A stretch of 64,000 nucleotides of DNA. It comes from Massilia sp. UMI-21. GTDB taxonomy: Bacteria; Pseudomonadota; Gammaproteobacteria; Burkholderiales; Burkholderiaceae_D. Below the pieces are notes generated by a model. The model was not told where the DNA came from and did no database searches. It worked only from the letters and a program-made list of their open reading frames with translations. A program made the position numbers and the translations under genes. The DNA is taken from positions 3,348,001 through 3,412,000 of the forward strand of contig CP063848.1 of the NCBI GenBank assembly GCA_015277795.1, in the 5' to 3' direction. Shown here one piece after another: positions 8,998 to 21,059 of this stretch; positions within the stretch are counted from its first letter, which is position 1; each line of letters starts with the position of its first letter.

Positions 8998-10215
8998 ATG
9001 AGCATCCCTACTTCCTCCGACACCCGGGCCACGCGCGCCCTGCAGGTCGCCCAGCGCGTCCACGCCATCGAACCCTTCCGCGTCATGGAAATGGTGAAAG
9101 CGGCCGGCGAAATGAAACGCGGCGGCATCGACGTCATCAGCATGAGCGTCGGCGAGCCGGACTTCACCGCGCCCGACATCGTCGCCCATGCGGCGATGCA
9201 AGCCATCAAGGCCGGCACCACCCAGTACACCGATTCGCTTGGCCTGCGCGAACTGCGCGAGGCGATCGCCGGCCATTACGCGCAGGTGCACGGCCTCGAC
9301 ATCGATCCGCGCCGCATCGTGGTCACCGCCGGCGCGTCGGCCGGCCTGCTGCTGGCCTGCGCCGCCCTGGTGGCCGAGGGCGACGAGGTCCTGATGCCCG
9401 ACCCCTGCTACCCCTGCAACCGTCATTTCGTTTCCGCCTTCGGCGGCAAGCCGGTGCTGGTGCCGGCGTCCAGCGAAGACCGTTACCAGCTCAGCGCGGC
9501 GCACGTGGACGGCAACTGGCGCGACCGCACCCGCGGCGTGCTGGTGGCTTCGCCCTCGAACCCGACCGGGACCTCGATGACGCCCGCGCAACTGCGCGAC
9601 ATGCTCGGCGCCGTGCGCGCACGCGGCGGCTTTGCCATCATCGACGAGATCTACCAGGGCCTGTCCTACGACCACCAGCCGGTCAGCGCGCTGGCGCTGG
9701 ATCCGGACGTCATCACCGTCAACAGCTTCTCGAAGTATTTCAGCATGACCGGCTGGCGCCTGGGCTGGCTGGTGGTGCCGGATAGCCTGGTGCCGACCTT
9801 CGAGAAACTGGCCCAGAACCTGTTCATCTGCGCCCCCACCGTGGCCCAGCAGGCCGCGCTGGCCTGCTTCACCCCGGAAGCGCTCGGCATCTATGAGGAG
9901 CGCCGCCGCGAATTCCAGCGCCGCCGCGACTACCTGGTCCCGGCCCTGCGCGCACTCGGCTTCCGGGTGCCGGTGATGCCGGACGGGGCCTTCTACGTGT
10001 ACGCGGACATCGCGGCGCTGGCGCACCGCGACAGCGGCGACAGCAGCGCCTTTGCCTGGTCGGTGCTGCGCGAGGCCCATGTGGCGATCGTGCCGGGGGA
10101 CGATTTCGGGTTCGCCGCGCCGAGCCGGCACGTGCGCTTCTCGTACGCGACCCGCCTGGAGCGCATCGAAGAAGCCGTGGCGCGCCTGGAGCGCGTCCTG
10201 CGCAGCGGGGCCTGA
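8998..10215 (+). CDS. Class I/II pyridoxal-phosphate aminotransferase
   Basis: A 405-residue cytosolic fold-type I aminotransferase of the AspC/AlaA-like group. The PLP-binding lysine lies in NSFSKYFSMTGWRLGWL, and the neighbouring motifs SVGEPDF, ASPSNPTG and the C-terminal VRFSYATRLERI arginine region are all present. The ATG at 8998 was chosen because residues upstream of it are translated repeat hairpin and lack family similarity. It follows the peptide transporter by 70 nt on the same strand, separated by a hairpin, so co-transcription is uncertain. The amino-acid donor cannot be assigned. Confidence 0.88.
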   Translation: MSIPTSSDTRATRALQVAQRVHAIEPFRVMEMVKAAGEMKRGGIDVISMSVGEPDFTAPDIVAHAAMQAIKAGTTQYTDSLGLRELREAIAGHYAQVHGLDIDPRRIVVTAGASAGLLLACAALVAEGDEVLMPDPCYPCNRHFVSAFGGKPVLVPASSEDRYQLSAAHVDGNWRDRTRGVLVASPSNPTGTSMTPAQLRDMLGAVRARGGFAIIDEIYQGLSYDHQPVSALALDPDVITVNSFSKYFSMTGWRLGWLVVPDSLVPTFEKLAQNLFICAPTVAQQAALACFTPEALGIYEERRREFQRRRDYLVPALRALGFRVPVMPDGAFYVYADIAALAHRDSGDSSAFAWSVLREAHVAIVPGDDFGFAAPSRHVRFSYATRLERIEEAVARLERVLRSGA

Positions 10216-10231
10216 AGCGCCCGCTGCCCGG

Positions 10232-11647
10232 TCAGGCGCGCTGCCGGAAGAAGGCGCGCGCCTGGCCGACCAGGTCGAGCAGGATGTCCGGCGCGGCCGG
10301 TTTCACCAGGTAGCGGTCGAATCCGGCGCCGAGGGCGCGCTCGCGGTCCTCCAGCTGGCCATAGCCCGACAGCGCGATGATAAACGAGCGCCGCGCAGGC
10401 GGTTCGGCGGACTGCGTGCGCCGCAGTTGCCGGACGATTTCCAGTCCGTCGATGCCGGGCAGTCCGATGTCGCAGACCACGATGTCGTAGTGGCGCGTCT
10501 GCGCCGCTTCCAGGCCGGCGCGGCCGTCGTAGGCCACCGCGACGTCGTGGCCGGCAAGCTCGAGCAGTGCCCGCAAGGTGTCGCAGGCGTCGACATTGTC
10601 TTCGACCAGCAGGATCCGGCAGGCGTCTTCGGCCGTGCTGGGGCCTGCCGGGACTTCGGCGACCGGCGCCGCTCCGCCCGAAAGCGGCAGGCGGACGGTA
10701 AAGCTGCTGCCCTGGCCCTCGCCATGGCTCTCGGCGCTGACCACGCCGCCATGCATGCCGACCAGGTTGCGCACCACGTTCAGGCCGATGCCCAGGCCGC
10801 CCTCGGAGCGTGCCAGCGAGCGCGGTCCCTGGATGAACAGGTCGAAAATCCGCGGCAGCATCTCGGGCGCGATACCCGCGCCGTTATCGCGCACCTCGAC
10901 CACCACTTCCTGGTCCGCGCGCCAGGCGCGCAGGTGGATGCATCCACCGTCACCCGTGTATTTGGAGGCGTTGCCGAGCAGGTTGGCGAAGACCTGGGTC
11001 AGGCGCACCGGATCGCCCTCGATCGTCAGCGGCTCGGCGGGGAATTCGACGTGCAGAGACTGGCCACGCTCGCGGATGCGCGGCGCGACCGTTTCCACGG
11101 CCTGGTCGAGCGCGCCCGCCAGCAGCAGGGGCCGCACCGACAGGGTGATCTTGCCGCTGCTGATACGGGCGGCGTCGAGCAGGTCGTCGAGCAGGCGCGC
11201 CATCTGGTCGACCTGGCGCCGCACCACGCCGGCCACCTGGGTCAGCTGGGCGCCCTGGGCGCCCTGGGCGGCGGCGCCGGCGCTGCCGGCCAGGGCCTGC
11301 AGCAGGCTGGCCGACATGCTCAGCGGCGCGAGCGGATTGCGCAGTTCGTGCGCCAGCATGGCCAGGAATTCGGTCTGGCGGCGGTTGGTGGCTTCGGCCA
11401 GGTCGCGCAGCGACTGTGCGCTCACGGTGGCCATCACCAGGTGCTCGTTCGCCTCGCGCAGTTGCTCGATCTGGGCTTCGAGCCGGGTGTGCTCCCGCGC
11501 CAGGACACGGGCATGGGACAGCTCGGCCTCGAGCACGGCGATCCGTTGCTGCAGCGCGTGCTCGCGCAGCGTGTCGTCGAATTGATTGTTCTCGCTCATC
11601 AGGGAACGTTGCTCGGAGTCGGTGCGCGATTCATCAAACGTTCCCAT
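10232..11647 (-). CDS. Cytoplasmic hybrid histidine kinase with C-terminal receiver
   Basis: A 471-residue soluble kinase with no membrane segment. Order: coiled coil (about 25-75), HisKA with phospho-accepting His100 in FLAMLAHELRNPL, HATPase (about 205-325, with NLLGNASKYT and DNGAGI motifs), then a receiver (about 352-471) with the phosphorylatable Asp near 394 in VVCDIGLPG. It lacks PAS, GAF or other known sensor domains, so the input must come from a partner. It starts 7 nt after the KaiC-like gene on the same strand. This makes the ATPase the obvious candidate input, as inferred from context. An alternative start is the internal ATG at residue 17. Neither start has a strong ribosome binding site, which suggests translational coupling. 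Confidence 0.85.
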   Translation of the reverse strand: MGTFDESRTDSEQRSLMSENNQFDDTLREHALQQRIAVLEAELSHARVLAREHTRLEAQIEQLREANEHLVMATVSAQSLRDLAEATNRRQTEFLAMLAHELRNPLAPLSMSASLLQALAGSAGAAAQGAQGAQLTQVAGVVRRQVDQMARLLDDLLDAARISSGKITLSVRPLLLAGALDQAVETVAPRIRERGQSLHVEFPAEPLTIEGDPVRLTQVFANLLGNASKYTGDGGCIHLRAWRADQEVVVEVRDNGAGIAPEMLPRIFDLFIQGPRSLARSEGGLGIGLNVVRNLVGMHGGVVSAESHGEGQGSSFTVRLPLSGGAAPVAEVPAGPSTAEDACRILLVEDNVDACDTLRALLELAGHDVAVAYDGRAGLEAAQTRHYDIVVCDIGLPGIDGLEIVRQLRRTQSAEPPARRSFIIALSGYGQLEDRERALGAGFDRYLVKPAAPDILLDLVGQARAFFRQRA

Positions 11648-11654
11648 GTGGGGC

Positions 11655-13124
11655 TCATTCGTCGGTCTTTACGCCGTCGACCCGGCCGTAGAGCACCCCG
11701 TTCACCTGCGCCGGGATCGTGTCGATGTCGATCCCGTCGTCCGTGATGCGGTACTCGCGCACATCGTGACTGTGGTCGGACCCGCGCACCTTGACCACCG
11801 AGATGAAACGCCGGACGTGGCCATCGCTCTCGGCATAGCGCATCGCCACGATGGCGTCGGTCAGGTAGGCCATCTCGGCCTGGGCGTAGTTCATGTCGAC
11901 CGCGCGGTCGTCCAGGCCCACCGTCACCACGGTTGAGACGCCGCGCTTGGCCAGGCTGCTGAGGATGCGGAACACGCCTTCGCGCAGGTCGCGCCGCCCT
12001 TCCGGCGCGAGGTACATCCTGAATTCGGACAGCGAGTCGATCACGACGCGGGCCGCGCCGGTGCGCTCGATGGCGGACATGAGCTCGTCCTCGAACTCCT
12101 CGGCGGTCATGTCGATCTGGCGGCTTTCGACCACGGCCACCTGTCCGGCCTGGATCATCGCCGCCATCTCGGCGTTGCGCAGGCGCGCCGTGCCTTTTTC
12201 GAAGCACATGATCACGCCCTTCTCGCCACGCTCGACGCCGGCGCGCAGGAATTTCGAGCCCAGGATGGTCTTGCCGCAGCCGGTCGGGCCGACCGCGAGC
12301 AGCGAGTGCCCCTGCGGCAGGCCGCCGTGCAGCATCTCGTCCAGCCCCGGCACGCCGGTGGCGATGCGGCGCGGCTCGCGGTCCACCGGAACGCCCGGCT
12401 CGCGGTCGTCCGCCAGCGGCGGCAGCAGGCGCGGGTAGACGCGCACGCCATCGTTCGTGATGCGGAAAGTGTGCGAACCCGTCATGTGCGCCTGGCCGCG
12501 CATCTTGACGATCCGCATCTTGCGTACCACGGCGTTATCGTCATGCGTCTGGCTCAGCGCGATCATGCCGTCGGCGACGGTGGTGACCGGGTTGGCTTCG
12601 ACCTCGTTGTGCTGGTACTCGCCGATCAGGAAGGTGGTGGCCAACCAGCTGGTCATGCGGGTGCCGAGTTCCTGGACAAAGAATTGCAGGTCGGTCATGC
12701 CCTCGAAACCGCCCTTGCCGGTCTGGATCACGGAACGGAAGGAGTCCACGAACACCAGGCTCGGGGCAAAATCCTCGACTTCCTGGGTAATGCGTTCGAG
12801 CACGCCGCTGAAGTCGCCGGCGCGCAGGTCGGCAGCCAGGTTGATGTAGCGGATCGCGCTGCCGATCTTGTCGGCGTCGAAGAAGGAATATTGCTGCTGG
12901 TAGCGCAGCATTTTCAGGGGCGGCTCGCCCAGCACCGTGAAGAACAGGGCCCGATGCTCCGAATCGGCCAGCGAGAACATGATCTGGTGCGCCAGCGTGG
13001 TCTTGCCACAGCCGGGCGCGCCGGTGATCAGGTTGAAGGAGAACTCGTTCAGTCCACCGCCCAAGAGAATATCGAGCCCCGCTACCCCGCTGGCCAATTT
13101 TCCCAAGCTTACTTTGTCGGTCAT
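11655..13124 (-). CDS. Two-domain KaiC-like RecA ATPase
   Basis: A 489-residue double RecA/KaiC ATPase, close to the length of cyanobacterial KaiC. Walker A motifs are at 35-42 (GAPGCGKT) and 279-286 (GPTGCGKT); Walker B-like strands are LVFVDS (123-128) and VVIDS (360-364). The region aligned to the KaiC phosphosites Ser431-Thr432 reads Ala419-Tyr420 (MAYLTDAI), so the clock phosphorylation cycle is not expected. The second catalytic glutamate pair is reduced to Glu309-Lys310. AGGAG lies upstream of the ATG, within the end of the preceding gene. It sits between a small unknown gene and a hybrid kinase. No KaiA or KaiB is present, so a signalling role is inferred. Confidence 0.88.
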   Translation of the reverse strand: MTDKVSLGKLASGVAGLDILLGGGLNEFSFNLITGAPGCGKTTLAHQIMFSLADSEHRALFFTVLGEPPLKMLRYQQQYSFFDADKIGSAIRYINLAADLRAGDFSGVLERITQEVEDFAPSLVFVDSFRSVIQTGKGGFEGMTDLQFFVQELGTRMTSWLATTFLIGEYQHNEVEANPVTTVADGMIALSQTHDDNAVVRKMRIVKMRGQAHMTGSHTFRITNDGVRVYPRLLPPLADDREPGVPVDREPRRIATGVPGLDEMLHGGLPQGHSLLAVGPTGCGKTILGSKFLRAGVERGEKGVIMCFEKGTARLRNAEMAAMIQAGQVAVVESRQIDMTAEEFEDELMSAIERTGAARVVIDSLSEFRMYLAPEGRRDLREGVFRILSSLAKRGVSTVVTVGLDDRAVDMNYAQAEMAYLTDAIVAMRYAESDGHVRRFISVVKVRGSDHSHDVREYRITDDGIDIDTIPAQVNGVLYGRVDGVKTDE

Positions 13125-13523
13125 TTATTTGTGCTCCTGTGCATTCTTCTGCTGGCCTTGCATCGCGTCGGCGGCGGCTGTGGCCGACGCCAGCAGGCGC
13201 TGGGTCAGTCTTTCCCCGATAAGTGTGGCAAGTAATTGCGTGAAGGTCCGCAGCAGTGCGTCATTGGCGGCGGCGGCGCGGTCCGCGTCCACCAGCACCA
13301 GGCGTTCCTCCAGCGAGGTAAAGAGCTGCTCCGGCGCGCGGCACGGCTGCTCCGGCGCGAGCCAGGCATGTTCGGGTTCGATCACGTGGAGGGCACGGCC
13401 GAACAAGGCGCAAAAGCCGCTTTCCCCGATCAGGGGGCACAGATGCTGTGCGATGTGCCGCCATGCGTGCATCAGCCGCCCGCTCCCCTCGGAGGGATCC
13501 GGCGCATCCGTACTATTCGTCAT
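13125..13523 (-). CDS. Small protein of unknown function heading the KaiC-like operon
   Basis: A 132-residue protein that I do not recognise. It starts MTNSTDAPDPSEGSG, continues with a helix-rich segment containing WRHIAQHLCPLIGESGFCAL, and ends in an Ala-rich helical tail (LLASATAAADAMQGQQKN). There are no membrane segments or signal peptide. The ATG at 13521-13523 was chosen because residues encoded upstream are compositionally unlike the rest; its ribosome binding site (GAAG) is weak. Its TAA stop directly abuts the ATG of the KaiC-like gene, so the two are very likely translationally coupled. A partner or regulator role for the ATPase is inference only. Confidence 0.65.
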   Translation of the reverse strand: MTNSTDAPDPSEGSGRLMHAWRHIAQHLCPLIGESGFCALFGRALHVIEPEHAWLAPEQPCRAPEQLFTSLEERLVLVDADRAAAANDALLRTFTQLLATLIGERLTQRLLASATAAADAMQGQQKNAQEHK

Positions 13524-13764
13524 GTCTTCGTCGTTCAACAATGAATGCCGCTGGTGGTGGTGTCGAGCTACTGGGCTCACGCTGTCTGGCAGCGGAGGGA
13601 AATGAACCGAACTCCCGGAGCAGCGCGCATTATAACTTGTCGTAACGTCGAACTGATCAATCCTCCATCCTTCTTCAGAAACATTTCTCTTAGTGTCACA
13701 CAGGCCGATCCCGGCTAAGATTGTGTCACCGAGCAATTCTGCTCATCATCATTCGCGGGGAACC

Positions 13765-15522
13765 ATGGAAAACAAGCTGGGTGCCGTCCTGTCGGCCGCA
13801 TGTATTGTGCTGATGTGCGCGATCGCGCCGGCGGCGGCCGCCACGAGCGCCGATGCGCGCTTCAAGACAATCTACACCAAAGAATGGAAATGGCGCGTTT
13901 CGGAACACCTTGCCCGCGCCGACACCGATCGCGGCGTGAGCCCGGTCCTGGCCCGGGTGGACGCTCCGGCGCAGGAAGCGCGCCGCCGGTACTGGGAAGA
14001 CATCCTGAAGGAGCTCGACGGCGTCAAGGAGTCCGAGCTCTCGCCTGCCGAGCAGGTGAACTTTGCCGTGTACCGGGCCCAGATCGCCGCACTGCTGGAC
14101 GCCCAGCGCTTCCGCGAATACGAGCAGCCGGTGAATGCCGACAGCGCGTTCTGGACCAATCTTACCTTCACCGCGCGCCGCCCGTTCAGGACGGCCGAGG
14201 ATTACCGGAACTACCTGAAGCAGCTGGCTGCCCTGCCCGACTATTTTGCCCAGGAGACCGTTAACATGCGCGCCGGCCTGGCGCGCGGCTTCACGCCGCC
14301 GCAGGTGAGCCTGAAGGGGCGCGACGTGGCCCTGGTGCCGATCGCCGAAGCGAAGACGCCGCAGGAAACGGTGTTGTTCCTGCCCTTCAAGAACATGCCC
14401 GCCACGCTGCCGCCCGCCGAGCAGGAAGCACTGCGCGAACAGGCCGCGCGCGTCATCCGGGACGCGGTACAGCCGGCCTACGCCAGGGTGCTGGCCTTCT
14501 TCCGCACCGAATACCTGCCAGGAGCGCGCACCACCCTGGCGGCTGAGAGTATGCCCGGCGGAAAGGCCTACTACCAGTCGAAGATCGTCGAGTTCACCAC
14601 CACGAACCTGACGGCGCAGCAGATCCACGCGATTGGCCTGGCCGAGATGGCGAAGATCCGCGCCGAGATGCACGCGGTGATGAAGCAGGTCGATTTCAAG
14701 GGAGACCTGCCGGCCTTCCTGGCCTTCCTGCGCAGCGATCCGCAGTTCTATGCGAAGACGCCGAAAGAACTCCTGATGCAGGCCGCCTGGACCGCCAAGA
14801 AGTTCGACGCCAAGGCCGACCAGTACTTCGGCTACCTGCCGCGCCGCCGCTTCGCGATCATTCCCGTACCCGACGACCAGGCGCCCTTCTACACCGCCGG
14901 CCGCGGCGGCCCGGGTTCGTACTGGGTCAACACCTGGAACCTGCCGGCGCGCGCGCTCTACAGCCTGCCGGCGCTGACCCTGCACGAGTCGGCTCCCGGG
15001 CACGCCTTCCAGATGCCGGTGGCCCAGGAACAGAAAAACGTCCCGCCCTTCCGGCGCGCCTACATCTCGGCCTTCGGCGAAGGCTGGGCCCTGTACGCGG
15101 AGCGCCTGGGCGTGGAGATGGGCATCTACGAGACACCCTACGAGCACTTCGGCATGCTGAGCTACCAGGCCTGGCGCGCCGCGCGCCTGGTGGTCGACAC
15201 CGGCATCCATGCCAAGGGCTGGACCCGCGCGCAGGCCCTGGCCTACCTGATGGAAAACACGGCGCTGGCCAAGCACGAAGTGGAAACCGAAGTCGACCGT
15301 TACATCTCGTGGCCGGGCCAGGCGCTGTCCTATTATCTGGGCCAGATGGCGATTCAGGAAGCGCGCGCGCGGGCGGAACAGGCGCTGGGGCCGAAGTTCG
15401 ATATCCGCCACTTCCACGACACCGTGCTGCAACTGGGCTCGGTGCCGCTGCCGGTGCTGCAGCAGCGGATCGACGCGTTCATCGCGGACGGCGGGCCGAG
15501 TCCGTATCCGAAGGAATCGTGA
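13765..15522 (+). CDS. Secreted DUF885 family protein (putative metallopeptidase)
   Basis: A 585-residue protein with a signal peptide (MENKLGAVLSAACIVLMCAI, then an Ala-rich site) and a DUF885 domain over nearly the whole mature part. The diagnostic LHESAPGHAFQ motif (His407 onward) and the later EGWALYAE motif form the expected zinc-binding signature. The family is annotated as putative peptidases; the substrate is unknown. The ATG at 13765 follows GGGGAA. It is divergent from the KaiC-like operon and its stop is followed at once by a palindromic repeat. Confidence 0.85.
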   Translation: MENKLGAVLSAACIVLMCAIAPAAAATSADARFKTIYTKEWKWRVSEHLARADTDRGVSPVLARVDAPAQEARRRYWEDILKELDGVKESELSPAEQVNFAVYRAQIAALLDAQRFREYEQPVNADSAFWTNLTFTARRPFRTAEDYRNYLKQLAALPDYFAQETVNMRAGLARGFTPPQVSLKGRDVALVPIAEAKTPQETVLFLPFKNMPATLPPAEQEALREQAARVIRDAVQPAYARVLAFFRTEYLPGARTTLAAESMPGGKAYYQSKIVEFTTTNLTAQQIHAIGLAEMAKIRAEMHAVMKQVDFKGDLPAFLAFLRSDPQFYAKTPKELLMQAAWTAKKFDAKADQYFGYLPRRRFAIIPVPDDQAPFYTAGRGGPGSYWVNTWNLPARALYSLPALTLHESAPGHAFQMPVAQEQKNVPPFRRAYISAFGEGWALYAERLGVEMGIYETPYEHFGMLSYQAWRAARLVVDTGIHAKGWTRAQALAYLMENTALAKHEVETEVDRYISWPGQALSYYLGQMAIQEARARAEQALGPKFDIRHFHDTVLQLGSVPLPVLQQRIDAFIADGGPSPYPKES

Positions 15523-15528
15523 TGCCCC

Positions 15529-15553
15529 GGGTGGGCGGCCACGCCGCCCACCC
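15529..15553. repeat. Palindromic repeat (GGGTGGGCGGC hairpin)
   Basis: GGGTGGGCGGC and GCCGCCCACCC form an 11-bp perfect stem around CAC, followed by CTAC. It separates two convergent genes and touches the stop codon of the minus-strand gene. The core matches the arms of the repeat in the gcvH-gcvP gap. Confidence 0.7.
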
Positions 15554-16029
15554 TACAGCAAGCGGAACTTGAGCTGGAACGACACCCCGCCATACAGGCG
15601 GTCCTTGTAGGTCGGGATGATCCCCACATTCAGCCCCACCCGCCGGTACTCGTAGGTCAGGGTCGGGATCGCCGCCGGAAACCAGCCGCCGTCGCGCATG
15701 TGCGGATAGCCGTCGAAGGCCGCCACGGCCAGCCCCAGGCGCACCGGTCCCAGCGCATACGGCTGCCAGATCAGGCCCGCATAGTTCGACCACCGGCGGT
15801 CGCTGTTGTGGAAACGTCCGGCGGTGGCGGCCATGCTGCCGCTGAAGCGGTACTCGGCGCTCAGGCCCTTGTTGGCGCCGTTCAGGTCCTTGCTGCTATC
15901 GAAGTGGGCGGTGGCGAAACCGGTGTCGAGCCAAATTTCGCTTGTCGGCGCGGCATCGATGCTGGTGAACAGGTCGCCGGCCCGCGCCGGCAGCGCTGCC
16001 AGCAGCAGCGCAAGGAGTAAGCAACGCAT
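15553..16029 (-). CDS. Hypothetical secreted protein, probable small beta-barrel
   Basis: A 158-residue protein with signal peptide [20 protein letters not shown]. The mature part alternates polar and hydrophobic residues in short stretches (YAGLIWQPYALGPVRLGLAV, PTLTYEYRRVGLNVGIIPTY, GGVSFQLKFRLL), which fits an eight-strand outer-membrane barrel. I do not recognise the family; a lipid-A-modifying barrel is possible, but its catalytic residues are not evident. Its ATG overlaps the TGA of the deformylase gene by one base (TGATG), so it is coupled to def. Confidence 0.65.
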   Translation of the reverse strand: MRCLLLALLLAALPARAGDLFTSIDAAPTSEIWLDTGFATAHFDSSKDLNGANKGLSAEYRFSGSMAATAGRFHNSDRRWSNYAGLIWQPYALGPVRLGLAVAAFDGYPHMRDGGWFPAAIPTLTYEYRRVGLNVGIIPTYKDRLYGGVSFQLKFRLL

Positions 16030-16565
16030 CAGTCGTCGGCCTTCGGATCGAGATCCGGGAACATCACTTCGGTGAAGCCGAAGCGGGAAAAGTCGCGGAT
16101 CCGCATCGGGTACAGGATGCCGTGCAGGTGGTCCACCTCGTGCTGGACCACGCGCGCATGGAAGCCATCGGCATCACGCACGATCGGATTGCCGAACTGG
16201 TCGACGCCCTCGTAGTGCAGCCTGGTGTGGCGCGGCACGCTGCCGCGCAGGCCCGGCACAGACAGGCAGCCCTCGAAGCCCTCTTCCATCTGTTCCGATA
16301 AGGGCCTGAGCACGGGATTGATCAGCACCGTCTCCGGCACCGGCGGCGCCTCCGGGTAGCGCCCGTTCCTGGCGAATCCGAAAATCACCAGTTGCAGGTT
16401 GACGCCGATCTGCGGCGCCGCCAGCCCCGCGCCATTGGCTGCGTGCATGGTCTCGAACATGTCGGCGATCAGGGCGTGCAGCGCGGGCGTGTCGAATGCC
16501 TCGACCTTGTCGGCCACGCGCAGCAGGCGCGGATCGCCCATGCGCAGGATCTCGCGGACGGCCAT
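16029..16565 (-). CDS. def: Peptide deformylase
   Basis: A 178-residue iron/zinc enzyme that removes the formyl group from nascent proteins at the ribosome exit. All three family motifs are present: [16 protein letters not shown] with the metal Cys, and QHEVDHLHG with the two metal His and the catalytic Glu. The ATG at 16563-16565 gives the standard N-terminus [15 protein letters not shown]; the much longer open frame upstream is antisense-type noise over galU. It sits 2 nt after galU and overlaps the next gene, not in the usual def-fmt pair. Confidence 0.95.
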   Translation of the reverse strand: MAVREILRMGDPRLLRVADKVEAFDTPALHALIADMFETMHAANGAGLAAPQIGVNLQLVIFGFARNGRYPEAPPVPETVLINPVLRPLSEQMEEGFEGCLSVPGLRGSVPRHTRLHYEGVDQFGNPIVRDADGFHARVVQHEVDHLHGILYPMRIRDFSRFGFTEVMFPDLDPKADD

Positions 16566-16567
16566 GC

Positions 16568-17467
<900 letters not shown>

Positions 17468-17477
17468 GCTGTTTCCT

Positions 17478-19826
<2,349 letters not shown>

Positions 19827-21059
19827 TCAAACGAACAGGCGCAGCGCGCGGGTGGAGCCGGCCGGGATGTCGGAGGCTTCCATCTCCTGGTAGAACTCGG
19901 CGACCTGGCCCTTGATTTCTTCCAGCGCCGGGTCGAGCAGCGGCTGCTCGAAGTCGTCGACGATGGTCGCGTCCAGGCGCAGGGTCAGTTCCTTGGCGCA
20001 CTTGACCATGGCGCCGAAGCCGTCGCGGCTCGGGGCCACGCAGGGCACATCGAGCAGCAGGGTCAGGCGGTTGGTGGTGTCGGCGCCCAGGGTGACATTG
20101 GTCGACAGCGTAAACAGCACGCCACCCGCCCCGTCGGGCATCGAGAACCTGCCGTCCGGACGCACGTCGAAGCCCTGGTTTTCCAGCGCCCCGATGAGGG
20201 TCGAGATCGCCCATGGGGCGCCGTTGGCGGCCAGGTTCACGCCCAGCTGGGCGTCGTGGCCGGCCACGAAACGGTGCAGCGTGCGCGCTTCGCTCATCAC
20301 TTCGATCATGTCCGGCACTTCCGGCTCGGCGCCGATCTCGTCGGCCACCGCGCGCAGGCGCGTCACCAGTTCCGAGTATTCGATCTCGTTGAGGGCCGTG
20401 GTACGGGTGGCCAGCTGCACGCCGGCCTGCAGCTTGGTGTAAACGCCGCCGTGCACGATCGGCTCCCACTCGCCGCTGACGGCGAAGCCCACGTAGTGGA
20501 TCGGTTTGTTGCCGACGCGGCGCAGGGTCTGCAGCGCCGGCAGGATCTTGTCGCCGCGCAGCGCGCCTTCGAAATTGAGCGGAATGATGCAGTCGATCAG
20601 CGGGTCGACCAGGCTCTCGGCCAGCTCGGAAGGCGGCGCGTGCGGCGTGGCGCCCGGCGGCGGCGCGGCCGGCGCGAGCGAAGCGACCGTGGTCGGCGTG
20701 CGCGCAGCGCCTGGCGTGGCCGGGGCCACGGCCGGCGCCGGTGCAGGCTCGGGTGTGGGCGGGACCGGGGCCGCCGGTTCGTCCGCCGGCACGGCGGCAT
20801 CGGGCGTCGACACGCCCGGCTCCACGTCCAGCGGCTCCACGTCCAGCGGCGCCAGCGAGGATTCCGCCCCGATGTCGAGCACCGGTTCCTGGCGCTCGAC
20901 GGCGGTTTCGCCGCTGTGCATCAGGACATCGTCATGGTCCGATGCGAATGCGCGCTCGACGCTCTTGCGGGCCTTGTACTCCTGCCACTTGTTGTAAGAG
21001 AAGACACCGGCGACAAACACGCCGGCGGCTGCGATCAGGCTCATTTGGAAATCAGTCAT
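19827..21059 (-). CDS. zipA: Cell division protein ZipA
   Basis: A 410-residue division protein that tethers FtsZ to the membrane. It has one N-terminal membrane anchor (MTDFQMSLIAAAGVFVAGVF), a charged region, a Pro/Ala-rich linker (about 75-145) and a C-terminal FtsZ-binding domain (about 270-410). The linker contains a short duplicated block LDVEPLDVEP. Its ATG overlaps the smc TGA by 4 bases (ATGA), which implies translational coupling, and ligA follows 9 nt later. Confidence 0.9.
   Translation of the reverse strand: MTDFQMSLIAAAGVFVAGVFSYNKWQEYKARKSVERAFASDHDDVLMHSGETAVERQEPVLDIGAESSLAPLDVEPLDVEPGVSTPDAAVPADEPAAPVPPTPEPAPAPAVAPATPGAARTPTTVASLAPAAPPPGATPHAPPSELAESLVDPLIDCIIPLNFEGALRGDKILPALQTLRRVGNKPIHYVGFAVSGEWEPIVHGGVYTKLQAGVQLATRTTALNEIEYSELVTRLRAVADEIGAEPEVPDMIEVMSEARTLHRFVAGHDAQLGVNLAANGAPWAISTLIGALENQGFDVRPDGRFSMPDGAGGVLFTLSTNVTLGADTTNRLTLLLDVPCVAPSRDGFGAMVKCAKELTLRLDATIVDDFEQPLLDPALEEIKGQVAEFYQEMEASDIPAGSTRALRLFV

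Noticed and set aside
11655..13124. KaiC-like gene as a circadian clock component
   Set aside because: No KaiA or KaiB nearby, and the aligned phosphosites are Ala-Tyr; called a KaiC-like ATPase only.
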